The translations under genes and the position numbers were made by a program. Below the pieces are notes generated by a model. That model did no database searches. It was given only the letters and a program-made list of their open reading frames with translations, and had not been told where the DNA came from. Positions 35,642-44,288 of a stretch of 64,000 nt of DNA are shown here, piece after piece. Source of the DNA: Chondromyces crocatus (GTDB lineage Bacteria > Myxococcota_A > Polyangia > Polyangiales > Polyangiaceae); contig NZ_CP012159.1 of NCBI RefSeq assembly GCF_001189295.1, forward strand, positions 2,618,001 to 2,682,000, written 5' to 3'. Within the stretch, counting starts at the first letter, position 1, and every line of letters begins with the position of its first letter.

Positions 35642-37435
35642 CTATCTGGGAAGCGTGATCACGAGCTCTGCCCACTGGCCGAGTTCGGTTTCCATGCGCA
35701 TCGTGCCCCGATGGCCTCGCACGACGATGTCGTGGCTCAGCGAGAGGCCGAGGCCGATGCCCTGGCCGGGTGGCTTGGTGGTGAAGAAGGGCTCGAAGAG
35801 GTGGGCGGTGGCCTCGTCGGGGATGCCGGTGCCGTTGTCGCGGATGCGCACCTCGACGTGATCGCCGCAGTGGGTGGTGCAGATGCGCAGCTCCGGCGTG
35901 TAGCCGTTGCCTCGCTCGCGCTTCTTGTTGCGCATGGCGCAGAGGGCGTTGTCGACGACGTTCAGAAAGACGCGCTCCATCTCCAGGGTCGCCATCTCCA
36001 GGGGGCCGATGGTGCGGTCGTAGTCCTCGATGAGGTTCACCTCGAAGTCGTCTCCTTGCGCGCCGTCGAGGGCGAGGCGCAGGCCTTCGCGGACGACGCG
36101 GTGGAGGTCGGTGATCTCACGGGTCCCGACGGGGCGTCGCGCGTGCTGGAGCATGCTCTGGACGATGGCGTCGGCGCGCCGGCAGTGGTGGGTGATGCGC
36201 TCGGAGTTGTTCCGGACCTGGTCGAACGTCTCGAGGACGGGGAGCAGGGCCTCGCCGTCGCACGCGGGCACTCTTTCGCGCAGGCTGTTGCTCAGCTCGG
36301 TGATGAGGTCGGCGGACAGGGCGGCGAAGTTGTTGATGAAGCTCAGCGGGTTGCGGATCTCGTGCGCGATGCCGGCGATCAGGGTGGTGAACGTGGCGAG
36401 CTTGGCGTCCAGGCCGCGCTGCATGCGCTCGGTGACGTCGCGCTCGAGGCGCTGGTACAGGGTGGCGTTCTCGATGGCGACGGCGGCGTGGCTGGCGAGG
36501 CACACGAGGAAGTCGAGGTCCTCGGCGGCGAGCGGGGCGCAGGCGCTGCGCTGCTCGACGTAGAGCAGGGCGAGCAGGTCGTCCCTGGGCTGGAGGGGGA
36601 CACCGACCACCGTGCGGGCGAAAGAGCCCCCTCCGGCCGGGAGCGCGCAGGGAGGGACGACGAAGCGCGCTGCCACGCGGTTGTGGAGGACGAAGTCGAC
36701 GATGGGCTGGTGGATGTGGAGCGGCTCGTCCGGCTCGGTGCAGCGGCTCGCGACGGCGCGTGGGGTGAGCGCGCCGGTCCTGTCGTCCGCGACGAGGAGG
36801 GCCGCGGTGTCCACGGAGACGGTCTGCAAGGCGATGGCGAGGGTCTTCCGGAGCAGGGTGTCGACGTCGTCGGTGACGGGGAGCCAGCGGGGCAGCTCGG
36901 TGAGGGCGCGGCGTCGCGCGGTGCGTCCGGCCACGGTGTCTTCGCCGACGTGCTCGGAGGCGTGCGCGGCGCGGTGGAGGGGCGTGCGCACCAGCGGGCG
37001 GATCGTCTGGGGTCGCAGCGGGATCGCAGCAGAAGACGCAGGGCGGCGAGGCGCGGTGGCGGTGTCGCCCGGGGGCAACGGCGCTGTGTCGCCCGGCGTG
37101 GGAGGCGTGTCGTCGTGGCCGCCGATCGCGTCGCTCGGGGCGAGGGTCACGTCGTCCGTGAAGAGGAGGTCGATGGTGCCCACGGTGAGGGTGTCGCCTC
37201 GGTGGAGCTCCCGGCGCTGGACCTGGATGCCGTTCACGAACGTGGCGTTCCGGGTCTCGACGTCGACGACGAAGTACTTTCCGTCGGAGGGTTCGAGCCG
37301 GGCCTCGGTGGGAGAGAGGCTCGCGTGAGGGATGCGGATGGTCTGGTCGTCCGCTCGACCGATGGTGGCGATGGTGTCACCGAGCAAGAACGCTTCCTCG
37401 TCGGGCTCACCAGGGTTGTAAATGAGCGTCGGCAC
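35642..37435 (-). CDS. FHA-GAF sensor histidine kinase
   Basis: A 597-residue soluble kinase. An FHA domain (about 10-95: GDTIATIGRADDQTIRIPHASLS, NATFVNGIQV) should bind phosphothreonine and so may link it to a Ser/Thr kinase. A Pro/Thr linker follows, then a GAF domain (about 170-320: LLVADDRTGALTPRAVAS, GVPLQPRDDLLALLYVEQ), HisKA with AHEIRNPLSFINNF (His about 357) and an ATPase domain (VFLNVVDNALCAM, DNGTGIPDE, GIGLGLSLSHDIV). I chose GTG at 37435 because GAGGAG lies 6 nt upstream and the FHA fold starts there; the frame is open to 37876 but not conserved. It is 246 bp upstream of the AhpD-kinase gene on the same strand. Confidence 0.88.
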   Translation of the reverse strand: MPTLIYNPGEPDEEAFLLGDTIATIGRADDQTIRIPHASLSPTEARLEPSDGKYFVVDVETRNATFVNGIQVQRRELHRGDTLTVGTIDLLFTDDVTLAPSDAIGGHDDTPPTPGDTAPLPPGDTATAPRRPASSAAIPLRPQTIRPLVRTPLHRAAHASEHVGEDTVAGRTARRRALTELPRWLPVTDDVDTLLRKTLAIALQTVSVDTAALLVADDRTGALTPRAVASRCTEPDEPLHIHQPIVDFVLHNRVAARFVVPPCALPAGGGSFARTVVGVPLQPRDDLLALLYVEQRSACAPLAAEDLDFLVCLASHAAVAIENATLYQRLERDVTERMQRGLDAKLATFTTLIAGIAHEIRNPLSFINNFAALSADLITELSNSLRERVPACDGEALLPVLETFDQVRNNSERITHHCRRADAIVQSMLQHARRPVGTREITDLHRVVREGLRLALDGAQGDDFEVNLIEDYDRTIGPLEMATLEMERVFLNVVDNALCAMRNKKRERGNGYTPELRICTTHCGDHVEVRIRDNGTGIPDEATAHLFEPFFTTKPPGQGIGLGLSLSHDIVVRGHRGTMRMETELGQWAELVITLPR

Positions 37436-37679
37436 GGTGCGCTCCTCACGGTAACGCTGCGGTGAGCGCCGAGGTCGGGCGGCGCCGCGCTGGTCGAAGA
37501 AAGAAACTGAAATAAACCCGCATGTTGGACCAGGCGAGAGCGTACCAGAAGGAATCCTCGTCACACAGGACAGCCAGAGCGAGCGTTCGTTCATGGAAAC
37601 TTCCTGAACGCACCGCTTCGGAGACGGGTCGCGACAGCAGCGATCGCAGCGCGTCGTCTCCCGAAATCCGAGACGTGGG

Positions 37680-38090
37680 ATGCTGATGGCGATCTCGGCG
37701 CTGACCACGGCGCGCCTCGGTGCTGTGGGCGCGGAAGTGGACCTGCGCCGCGTCGCGGGCGGGGGGATCATGCTGGCGTTGCTGCTCGGAGGGGCGTTGC
37801 TGTGGCGACTACCGACGCTGCGGCGCTGGATGCACGGGGCCGAGGAGTCTGCGGCTGCGCATCCCGAGGCCGGCATCGGCTACCGGGGGGCATGGGCGCG
37901 GGAGGATGCGAGGGCGGGAGGTGGATGATCCACGGGGCCCTGTGGGCGTTCGGTGGCCTCGTGGTGACGGTGGTGTCGGTGCTGAGCGCGGAGGGGGGCG
38001 GGCGCTACATCCATGGCCTACGGGGCGACGATCCATGGGGTGGTGACGCTCCTGCGCGGCCTCGTCGGGTGGTCGAAGCTGCGGCCCTGA
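37680..38090 (+). pseudogene. Decayed 3' end of a POT-like transporter gene
   Basis: Three frames in succession match the C-terminal part of the downstream transporters. Frame 1: GGALLWRLPTLRRWMHGAEE and GIGYRG. Frame 2 from about 37925: MIHGALWAFGGLVVTVVSVLS. Frame 3 from about 38012 to the TGA at 38090: MAYGATIHGVVTLLRGLVGW. At least two frameshifts and loss of the first ~450 codons make this a dead copy, showing the array once had four members. Confidence 0.75.
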
Positions 38091-38119
38091 CGCCGTGGGG
38101 GGGCGGGTAAGCTGTGCGC

Positions 38120-39652
38120 GTGAGCGCACGCGACGACGGCTTCGAGCCGCAACCTGCTGGTCTCTGGCTGCTCCTGCTCTTGCAGATCGGGCTCGTGCTC
38201 GTCTGGGTCGGCGTCGAGGTGGCGATGCTGGCGCAGAGGGAGATGTACCGGCACATCCTGGTGAGCGACGTGCGCGTGATCGAGACCGCGCGGCTCCTGT
38301 TCGGGTGCACCGCCTCGCTGATCGGCGGGGTCCTTGCGGATCGGGTGATGAGCCCGCTCAAGGTGCTGATTGCAGGGCTGATGCTGGCGTTGCTCGGGAC
38401 GGGCACGATGTTCCTGAGCGGGCGGAGCCCGGCGCTGCTGGTGGGCGGGATGGTCGTGGCCACCGTGGGGAGCTGGCTCGCCCAGCCCTGTCTGCTGGCG
38501 CAGCTCGGCGAGCTGTACCGGCAGGGGGATCCGCGACGTGACAGCGGCTTCACCTGGCTGGAGGTCGCGGTTCACGGGGCGCGGGTCATCGGGTTCCCCG
38601 TGCTCTTCCTGACGAGCGGCGGGGTCGAGGCGACCGAGGGGGGGCTCGCCGTCGTGGTGGTGCTGCTGCTCCTGTTGCTGATCGCCGTGGCGGTCGGCCA
38701 TCGGGCGCTGCCGGCGGTGGGGTACGTGGCGGGTGACGAGGACGCGCCGCGCGCGCAGCTCGGGCGCCGGGATGGGCTCCAGGTCGGGGCCTGCGTGGTC
38801 GTGGTGGGTCTCGCCACGCTGGGGCTCGGGCTGCTGCTCGTCGCCGCCAGGGTCCTCGACCTGTCCGCAGAGGGGTCGGTCCGCACCATGCGACCCCTGA
38901 TGCTGGTGTTCACGATCGTGCTGGGGGTGGTGATCGTGGTGAGCGGGAGGCCGACGCGCGCAGCGGCGGGGAGGCCGCTCCAGCGGGTGGAGGGAGAGCG
39001 GCTCCTGGTGCTGCTCCCGCTCCTGCTGGTGGTGCTGGTCAGCGTCGTCGAGAGCCAGGCCCGCAGCGCGTGGGAAGGAGCGCTGCTGACGTCGGGCTCC
39101 ACGATGGCGCAGTTCTCGACGGTGAGTTCGGCGGTGTGGCTCGGCGCGGGCGTGGCGCTGGCGCTTCTGTGGCGGCGGCTGGATGGCTCGTCGCGCCGGC
39201 CATCCGGGGTGGTGAAGATGGCCCTCGGGGCGCTCTGCGTCGGGCTCGCGGCGGCCGTGTTCGTCGGTGTCGGGGCGCCCGGTGGCGAGGGGGCGGTGGG
39301 TATCGCGACGGTGAGCGCCGCGCTCGGCGCGGTGGGGTTGATGCTCGTCCTGCCGATCGGTCGGGCGATGGTGACGAAGCTCGCGCCTCCGCGCCAGCTG
39401 GCGACGTGTCTTGGCGCCTGGGGGACGTTGCCGCTCGTGGTCTCGGCGCTGATGACGGTGCACCTCGACGGTGTGGCCGCGATGGTGGACGCGCGCCGCG
39501 CCGTGGGTGGGCGATTCGCGCTGGCGTTGCTGGTCGGCGGGGTGGCGTTGCTGAGGGGGTTGCCCGTCCTGCGGCGCGGGATGCACGGGGCCGAGGAGCC
39601 TCCGGCAGCGCGCGAGACGGGCTTCGTGTACCGGGGTAACCTGGGCGCATGA
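38120..39652 (+). CDS. POT/PTR-like MFS transporter 1
   Basis: A 510-residue polytopic membrane protein, about 12-14 helices. Proton-dependent oligopeptide transporter traits are LIGGVLADRVMSPLKVLIAG after TM2-3 and ELYRQGDPRRDSGFTWLEVA before TM5, the family's LYxxGDPRRDxxF block. The TM1 E-x-x-E-R-F/Y proton motif is missing (LLLLQIGLVLVWVGVEVAML), so peptide transport is doubtful and the substrate is unknown. It ends at HGAEEPPAARETGFVYRG without the C-terminal hairpin of its relatives. GTG at 38120 aligns with the MSxR starts of the next two genes; GTG at 38114 is the alternative. It is coupled to the next gene by ATGA. Confidence 0.75.
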   Translation: MSARDDGFEPQPAGLWLLLLLQIGLVLVWVGVEVAMLAQREMYRHILVSDVRVIETARLLFGCTASLIGGVLADRVMSPLKVLIAGLMLALLGTGTMFLSGRSPALLVGGMVVATVGSWLAQPCLLAQLGELYRQGDPRRDSGFTWLEVAVHGARVIGFPVLFLTSGGVEATEGGLAVVVVLLLLLLIAVAVGHRALPAVGYVAGDEDAPRAQLGRRDGLQVGACVVVVGLATLGLGLLLVAARVLDLSAEGSVRTMRPLMLVFTIVLGVVIVVSGRPTRAAAGRPLQRVEGERLLVLLPLLLVVLVSVVESQARSAWEGALLTSGSTMAQFSTVSSAVWLGAGVALALLWRRLDGSSRRPSGVVKMALGALCVGLAAAVFVGVGAPGGEGAVGIATVSAALGAVGLMLVLPIGRAMVTKLAPPRQLATCLGAWGTLPLVVSALMTVHLDGVAAMVDARRAVGGRFALALLVGGVALLRGLPVLRRGMHGAEEPPAARETGFVYRGNLGA

Positions 39653-41631
39653 GCGTGCGTGGCGGCGTGTCGAAGGCTCCGCCTTCCGGATTCGGGCTGC
39701 TCTTACTTCTGCAGGTCGCGCTGAACTTCGCGTTGATGGGCGTCGCGCTGGTGGTGTCCACGGAGGTGGATCCCTATGCGCCGAAGGCGCTCGGGACGGT
39801 GATGTACCTGGTCTACCTTCTGCCGCTCCTCGGCGCTCTTCTCGCCGATCGGGTGTCGAGCCCGCGCGTGATCTCGGTGGCGGGCATGGTGGTGGCGATG
39901 GTGGGCGCAGGCATGCTGCTCCTGCACGCTCCGTGGGCGCTCGTGACGGGGTTGCTGCTGTGCACGGGGGGCATGGCGAGCACTGTGCCTCTCCTGGCCG
40001 TGCAGCTCGGAGGGCTGTACAGGCAGGGCGACCGGCGGCGTGACAGCGGGTTCACCTGGTTCATGGTGGTAGGGGGGGCCGCTACAGCGGCTGGAGATGC
40101 CTTTTTTCCGGGCATCTGGAGCACGAAGGGGCAAGGCATCCTCGCCGCGCTGGTGCTGCTCGGTGCGGTCGTGAGCGCCGTGCGCCGTCAGCACGAGCTG
40201 CCGGCCGAAGGGTACGTGGCTGGCGACGTCGAGGCGCCTCGCGCGCGGCTGACACGGCGGGATGCGCTCCGGGTGGGGGCGAGCGTTCTTGCGATCGGCA
40301 CGCTGGCAGGGGGCGCTGCGTGGCTCGTGCTGTCGGCCCGCACGGCGTCCATGCTCGTGGAGCACGAGGGGCTCGTGCTCGGGGCGGGCGCCGTGGTGGT
40401 GCTGCTCGTCGCAGGGTGGCTCCTGCGTCGCCGGCCCGAGGAGCGTCCGCTCGACGCGGTGGCCTGGCAGCGCCTGGGGGTGCTGGGGCTCCTGTGGGGA
40501 GCCTCGTTGCTCTGCGCGCTGTGGTCGCAGATCGAGCCATGGTGGCTCCCCAGCTTGCCCGTCACGCTCCAGGCCTCGGAGCTTCTCTTCTCCGGTTGGT
40601 TCGAGGTGGGCTCGATCGTGGTCAGCGTGTTGCTCGCGTGGGGATGGCTGCGGCTGGATGGCGCGGGAAGGAGGAGGTCCGGGGCTGCGAAGCTGGCTGT
40701 CGGGGTGCTGCTCTCTGCGGTCGGTGCCGTGGTGTTCCTCAGCATCGAGGGGCACGGGCCGGAAGTGGCCGAGCAACTCGCGGTCGTGAGCTCGGTGCTG
40801 GGGAAGGGGGGAAAGCTGCTCGTTGTTCCCATCGGGTGGGCGATGGTGACGAAGCTCGCCCCCGCACGCCATGCAGGCGTGTGCATGGCTCTCTGGATGG
40901 CAGGGCCTCGCCTGCTGGCGAAGAGCGGGATGCACGTTCCCGAGGCGTGGGCGTCGCTGCTCCAGCCGGGGTGGGGTTTCCCTGCCTGGACCGTGGTGGC
41001 GATGCTGCTCTGGGGGGCCGGGTTGCTGCTGGCCCTGCCGACGCTGAAGCGCTGGATGCGTGGCGCCGAGAAGCCGGTGGTGGTGCGCGGCGAGGTCGGC
41101 GCCGGCGTCGGCTACCGGAGCGATGGAAGGCTGGAGATCGGGAGGGCGAGGGCGCAGGCATCGAGCGGCGCCTTGGCGCTCGTGGGTCCGGTGGCGGGTG
41201 TGGAGACGCCTGAGCGAGCCGAGAGCGCGCGAGAGAGGGACGCGAGGGAGCCTGGAGAAGCGGAGCGCGAGCGCGAGCGCGTGCGGGTGAGGAGGAAAAA
41301 GCGGAAGAAGGCGGGGAGCGCTGAGGCGGAGGAGCGCGAGGCGAGGACCGAGGTCGAGAGCGACGAGGAGACCGTCGTCGGTGACGTCGATGCTGACGCG
41401 AAGGAAGAAGAGGAGGAGCAGCGGCTGTACGACGCCGAGATGGCGCGGCGGCGGAAGATCTACGGCGGGTTGCTGTGGGCCCTCGGTGGCTTCGTGGCGA
41501 CGCTGGTGACGACGATAAGGACGAAGGAGGGTCCGCCCATCATCATTGCCTACGGCGCCATCCTGTACGGCGTGGTGACGTTCGTGCGTGGGCTTCTGAC
41601 GCCGTCACCTCGGTGGCCTCGAGCGGAGTGA
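39649..41631 (+). CDS. POT/PTR-like MFS transporter 2 with charged insert and C-terminal hairpin
   Basis: A 660-residue paralogue whose ATG overlaps the preceding stop (ATGA, 39649-39652). The transporter part covers about 1-475 (LLADRVSSPRVISVAG; GLYRQGDRRRDSGFTWFMVV; RWMRGAEKP). It is followed by a highly charged segment rich in Glu/Arg (about 520-610, RERDAREPGEAERERERVRV, KRKKAGSAEAEERE), then a two-helix unit (GGLLWALGGFVATLVTTIR, IIIAYGAILYGVVTFVRGLL). The TM1 proton-coupling motif is again absent. The charged linker may be a cytoplasmic interaction surface. Substrate unknown. Confidence 0.75.
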   Translation: MSVRGGVSKAPPSGFGLLLLLQVALNFALMGVALVVSTEVDPYAPKALGTVMYLVYLLPLLGALLADRVSSPRVISVAGMVVAMVGAGMLLLHAPWALVTGLLLCTGGMASTVPLLAVQLGGLYRQGDRRRDSGFTWFMVVGGAATAAGDAFFPGIWSTKGQGILAALVLLGAVVSAVRRQHELPAEGYVAGDVEAPRARLTRRDALRVGASVLAIGTLAGGAAWLVLSARTASMLVEHEGLVLGAGAVVVLLVAGWLLRRRPEERPLDAVAWQRLGVLGLLWGASLLCALWSQIEPWWLPSLPVTLQASELLFSGWFEVGSIVVSVLLAWGWLRLDGAGRRRSGAAKLAVGVLLSAVGAVVFLSIEGHGPEVAEQLAVVSSVLGKGGKLLVVPIGWAMVTKLAPARHAGVCMALWMAGPRLLAKSGMHVPEAWASLLQPGWGFPAWTVVAMLLWGAGLLLALPTLKRWMRGAEKPVVVRGEVGAGVGYRSDGRLEIGRARAQASSGALALVGPVAGVETPERAESARERDAREPGEAERERERVRVRRKKRKKAGSAEAEEREARTEVESDEETVVGDVDADAKEEEEEQRLYDAEMARRRKIYGGLLWALGGFVATLVTTIRTKEGPPIIIAYGAILYGVVTFVRGLLTPSPRWPRAE

Positions 41632-41702
41632 CCGATGACTCTCGCCGCTCCGCGAAGAAGGAACGGGCGAAGCGGCGAGGGCTCTCTGATAGCTTCCCAG
41701 TC

Positions 41703-43463
41703 ATGAGCGAGCGAGGGGGGAGTGGCGTGCAGCAGCCTTCCGGTTTCGGTGCGCTCCTGTGCTTGCAAGCCGGCCTGGTGTTCGGGTGGAGCGCGATCTT
41801 CCTCGGCATGGGGCACGCCGCGGCGGAAGTGCTGGCGATGGAAGCGCACGAGAGCCTCGCGTTTCGGATCGTACTGGTGATCGGTTGCGTCGGGGCGTCC
41901 TTGCTCGGCGGGCTTCTCGCGGATCGGCGGATGGGTCCGCGGAACGTGATGCTCTCGGGCATGGCCCTGGCCACGCTCGGTGGGGGGGCGATCCTCGTGG
42001 ACGAGCCGAGCGCCCTCCTGGCAGGCGCGCTGCTGCTCGCGGTGGGAGCGAGCCTGAGCCAGCCGTGCTTGCTGGTGCAGCTCGGGAACCTGTACGGACC
42101 TTCGGACCCGCGGCGTGACAGCGGGTTCGGCTGGGTCTTCGTGGCGGAGCGCGCTGGTCTGTACGTGGCGCTCTTCGTGAGCCGGGGGGGGCGGGCCGGC
42201 CTCGATGCGGCAGCGCTGGCGATGATGGCCGTCACGACCGTCGCGTTCGGGGCACCGCAGCTGTTCCCGGCCGAGGACTACACGCCGGGGCAGCCAGACG
42301 CCCCACGCGCGGAACTCTCGCGTCGTGATGTGCGAGCGGTCGTGACGTGTGTGGTGGCGCTCGGGGGGACGGCGCTCGGCGGCATGCTGCTGGTGGAGGC
42401 GCTGGGTGGTGTCACGTGGCTCGTGCAGCGCGGTCCGCTCGCGTTGTTGGCCCTCCTGTGGGTGGGGTTGCTGTTCGGGGCGTGGCGCTTGCCTCGCGTT
42501 TCGGAGGCACAACCGCTCGGTCGTGTCGAAAGGCAGCGCCTGATGGTGCTGGCGGCGCTGTGCGGTGCGGCGGCGCTGTGCGTGCTGGCCGTCAAGGTGC
42601 GCTGCGGATGGGAAGAAGCGGAGCTTCTGGCAGACGCTCGGAAGACAGAGGTGGGCCGGGTCGTGATCGCCCTGGTGGGGCTCACGCTCGGAGGGATGCT
42701 CGTGCGGTCGTGGCAGCGGAGCAGGGACGTGTCGCGCGTGCGGTCGGGGGTGGCGAAGGTGGCGGTCGGGGTGCTGGTCGTCGCGATCGGGACGGCGCCG
42801 CTCCTCGGGATCGATGCGCCTGCAGGTGAGCGGGTGGGCATTCTGGTCATGATGAGCGGACTGGTCGGGGCGGTGGGGGAGCTGCTGGTGTCGTCGATCG
42901 GTCGAGCGATGGTGACGAAGCTCGCGCCCGTACGTTGCATGACGGTGTGCATGGCCGTCTTCGGGGCGGCGCCGATGCTGCTGTCGTCGGTGAGTCCGCT
43001 GGGCGGGGTGGGGGTGAGCGAGGCGGGCACGGCGTCGATCCTGGTCGGGCTGCTGCTCGGTGGCGGGGCGTTGCTGCTGGGGTTGCCCACGCTGACGCGC
43101 TGGATGCACGGGGCAGAGGAGCCCGCGGGGATGCGGAAGGCGGGGTTCGTCTACCGAGGGGATGGGCGGCACGTCGTGGCTTCGGGAGGCGAGGGGACGC
43201 TCGGCCTTCCGGGCGACGTCGCGGGCCAGAAGGCGAGGGCGGAGGAGCCTACCAGGCGCGTCAAGGACCCTCGGGAGACCGAGGCCGCGCGGTGCCGGTG
43301 GATGATGGTGCGCGGTGTTGTTTACACGCTGGGAGGCTTCGCGCTGACGGCGGAGATGATCCGGTCCGCGAACTGGCATTTCGCGGTGGTGCTCGTGCCG
43401 GTGTTCCTCGGTTCGTTCACGTTCCTGCGCGGGTTTGCGGGCTGGGTGATGATCCGGTCGTGA
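41703..43463 (+). CDS. POT/PTR-like MFS transporter 3
   Basis: A 586-residue paralogue. Conserved blocks: LLGGLLADRRMGPRNVMLSG, LGNLYGPSDPRRDSGFGWVF, ISTOR-like loop replaced by SIGRAMVTKLAPVRCMTVCM (the RAMVTKLAP segment is shared by all three), and RWMHGAEEPAGMRKAGFVYRG. A terminal two-helix unit (VRGVVYTLGGFALTAEMIRS, VLVPVFLGSFTFLRGFAG) follows. The ATG at 41703 matches the MSERGG-type start of its relatives. Its end overlaps the convergent dehydrogenase by 47 bp. It begins 71 bp after transporter 2. Confidence 0.75.
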   Translation: MSERGGSGVQQPSGFGALLCLQAGLVFGWSAIFLGMGHAAAEVLAMEAHESLAFRIVLVIGCVGASLLGGLLADRRMGPRNVMLSGMALATLGGGAILVDEPSALLAGALLLAVGASLSQPCLLVQLGNLYGPSDPRRDSGFGWVFVAERAGLYVALFVSRGGRAGLDAAALAMMAVTTVAFGAPQLFPAEDYTPGQPDAPRAELSRRDVRAVVTCVVALGGTALGGMLLVEALGGVTWLVQRGPLALLALLWVGLLFGAWRLPRVSEAQPLGRVERQRLMVLAALCGAAALCVLAVKVRCGWEEAELLADARKTEVGRVVIALVGLTLGGMLVRSWQRSRDVSRVRSGVAKVAVGVLVVAIGTAPLLGIDAPAGERVGILVMMSGLVGAVGELLVSSIGRAMVTKLAPVRCMTVCMAVFGAAPMLLSSVSPLGGVGVSEAGTASILVGLLLGGGALLLGLPTLTRWMHGAEEPAGMRKAGFVYRGDGRHVVASGGEGTLGLPGDVAGQKARAEEPTRRVKDPRETEAARCRWMMVRGVVYTLGGFALTAEMIRSANWHFAVVLVPVFLGSFTFLRGFAGWVMIRS

Positions 43464-44262
43464 GCGTGGCCGTCGCGTCACGCACGGCGCGGACGGTGGC
43501 CTCGTCGCGGGTATTCGAGGGCCAGGGGCGCTCGTCTTCTTCGATGAGCCAGCGCGCGGTGCCCGGCGGCGACCAGCGAGGGCGATCGAGGATGCGCACG
43601 AGGCGGGCGGCGCAGGCCTCGGGCGACTCCCAGGCGCGCTTGACGAGGGAGAGGAGCCACCCGATGGGGCCCTTGCGTGCGCCGAGGTCGGTGCGCACGA
43701 CGCCAGGGTGGAGGACGAGGACGTCGAGGTCGGGGTGGCGCTCGGCGAGGTCGCGCTGGGCGATGGCGAAGCAGAGCTTGGTGTTGGCGTAGGTGCGCAT
43801 GGCGGAGAAATCGTCGCCGCGCGGGGTGCGCTCCTCGTCGAAGCGGCCGAGGGCGATGAGGCCGGCGCTGACGACGAGGAGGCGGCGGAGGCGCCCTGCT
43901 TGGAGGAGGGGTCGCTGCATCAGGAGGGGGCCGAGGTGGTTGACCACGAAGGCGGCCTCGAGGCCGTCGGCGGTGAGCGTGCGCTGCGAAGGCCAGAGGC
44001 CTGCGTTGTGGACGAGGGTGGCGCCTTCTTCGACGACGCCGAGGAGGTGCTCGGAGAGGGCGCGGGCGCCGTCGAGGGAGCCGAGGTCGCCAGGCACGGC
44101 GACGGCGTTGCCACCCCGCGCGACGATCGTGGCGACGAGGTCGTCGAGGCGTTGCTGATCGCGGGCGACGAGGACGAGGCGGGTGTCCCGCTTCTCCGCA
44201 AGGGCGAGCGCGAGGGCGTGGCCGATGCCTCGGGTGGCGCCCGTGAGGACGAGATCCGGCAT
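43417..44262 (-). CDS. Short-chain dehydrogenase/reductase (SDR)
   Basis: A 281-residue NAD(P)-dependent oxidoreductase. Cofactor motif TGATRGIG near residue 7, VHNAGLW about 85, catalytic Ser in VVSAGLI about 130, and YANTKLC (YxxxK, Tyr about 157), so the SDR tetrad is complete. The C-terminus (DRPRWSPPGTARWLIEEDERPW) resembles retinol-dehydrogenase-like SDRs. Arg in the Rossmann loop (VARDQQR) favours NADPH. ATG at 44262 starts right at the Rossmann strand. The substrate is unknown and neighbours give no hint. Confidence 0.9.
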   Translation of the reverse strand: MPDLVLTGATRGIGHALALALAEKRDTRLVLVARDQQRLDDLVATIVARGGNAVAVPGDLGSLDGARALSEHLLGVVEEGATLVHNAGLWPSQRTLTADGLEAAFVVNHLGPLLMQRPLLQAGRLRRLLVVSAGLIALGRFDEERTPRGDDFSAMRTYANTKLCFAIAQRDLAERHPDLDVLVLHPGVVRTDLGARKGPIGWLLSLVKRAWESPEACAARLVRILDRPRWSPPGTARWLIEEDERPWPSNTRDEATVRAVRDATATLTTGSSPSPQTRAGT

Positions 44263-44288
44263 GCGGTCGAGTGTAGCGGAGCCCGGGC

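Noticed and set aside
38018-43481. Long His/Arg/Pro-rich minus-strand open frames opposite the transporters
   Set aside because: Antisense to three paralogous membrane proteins; composition typical of shadow frames.
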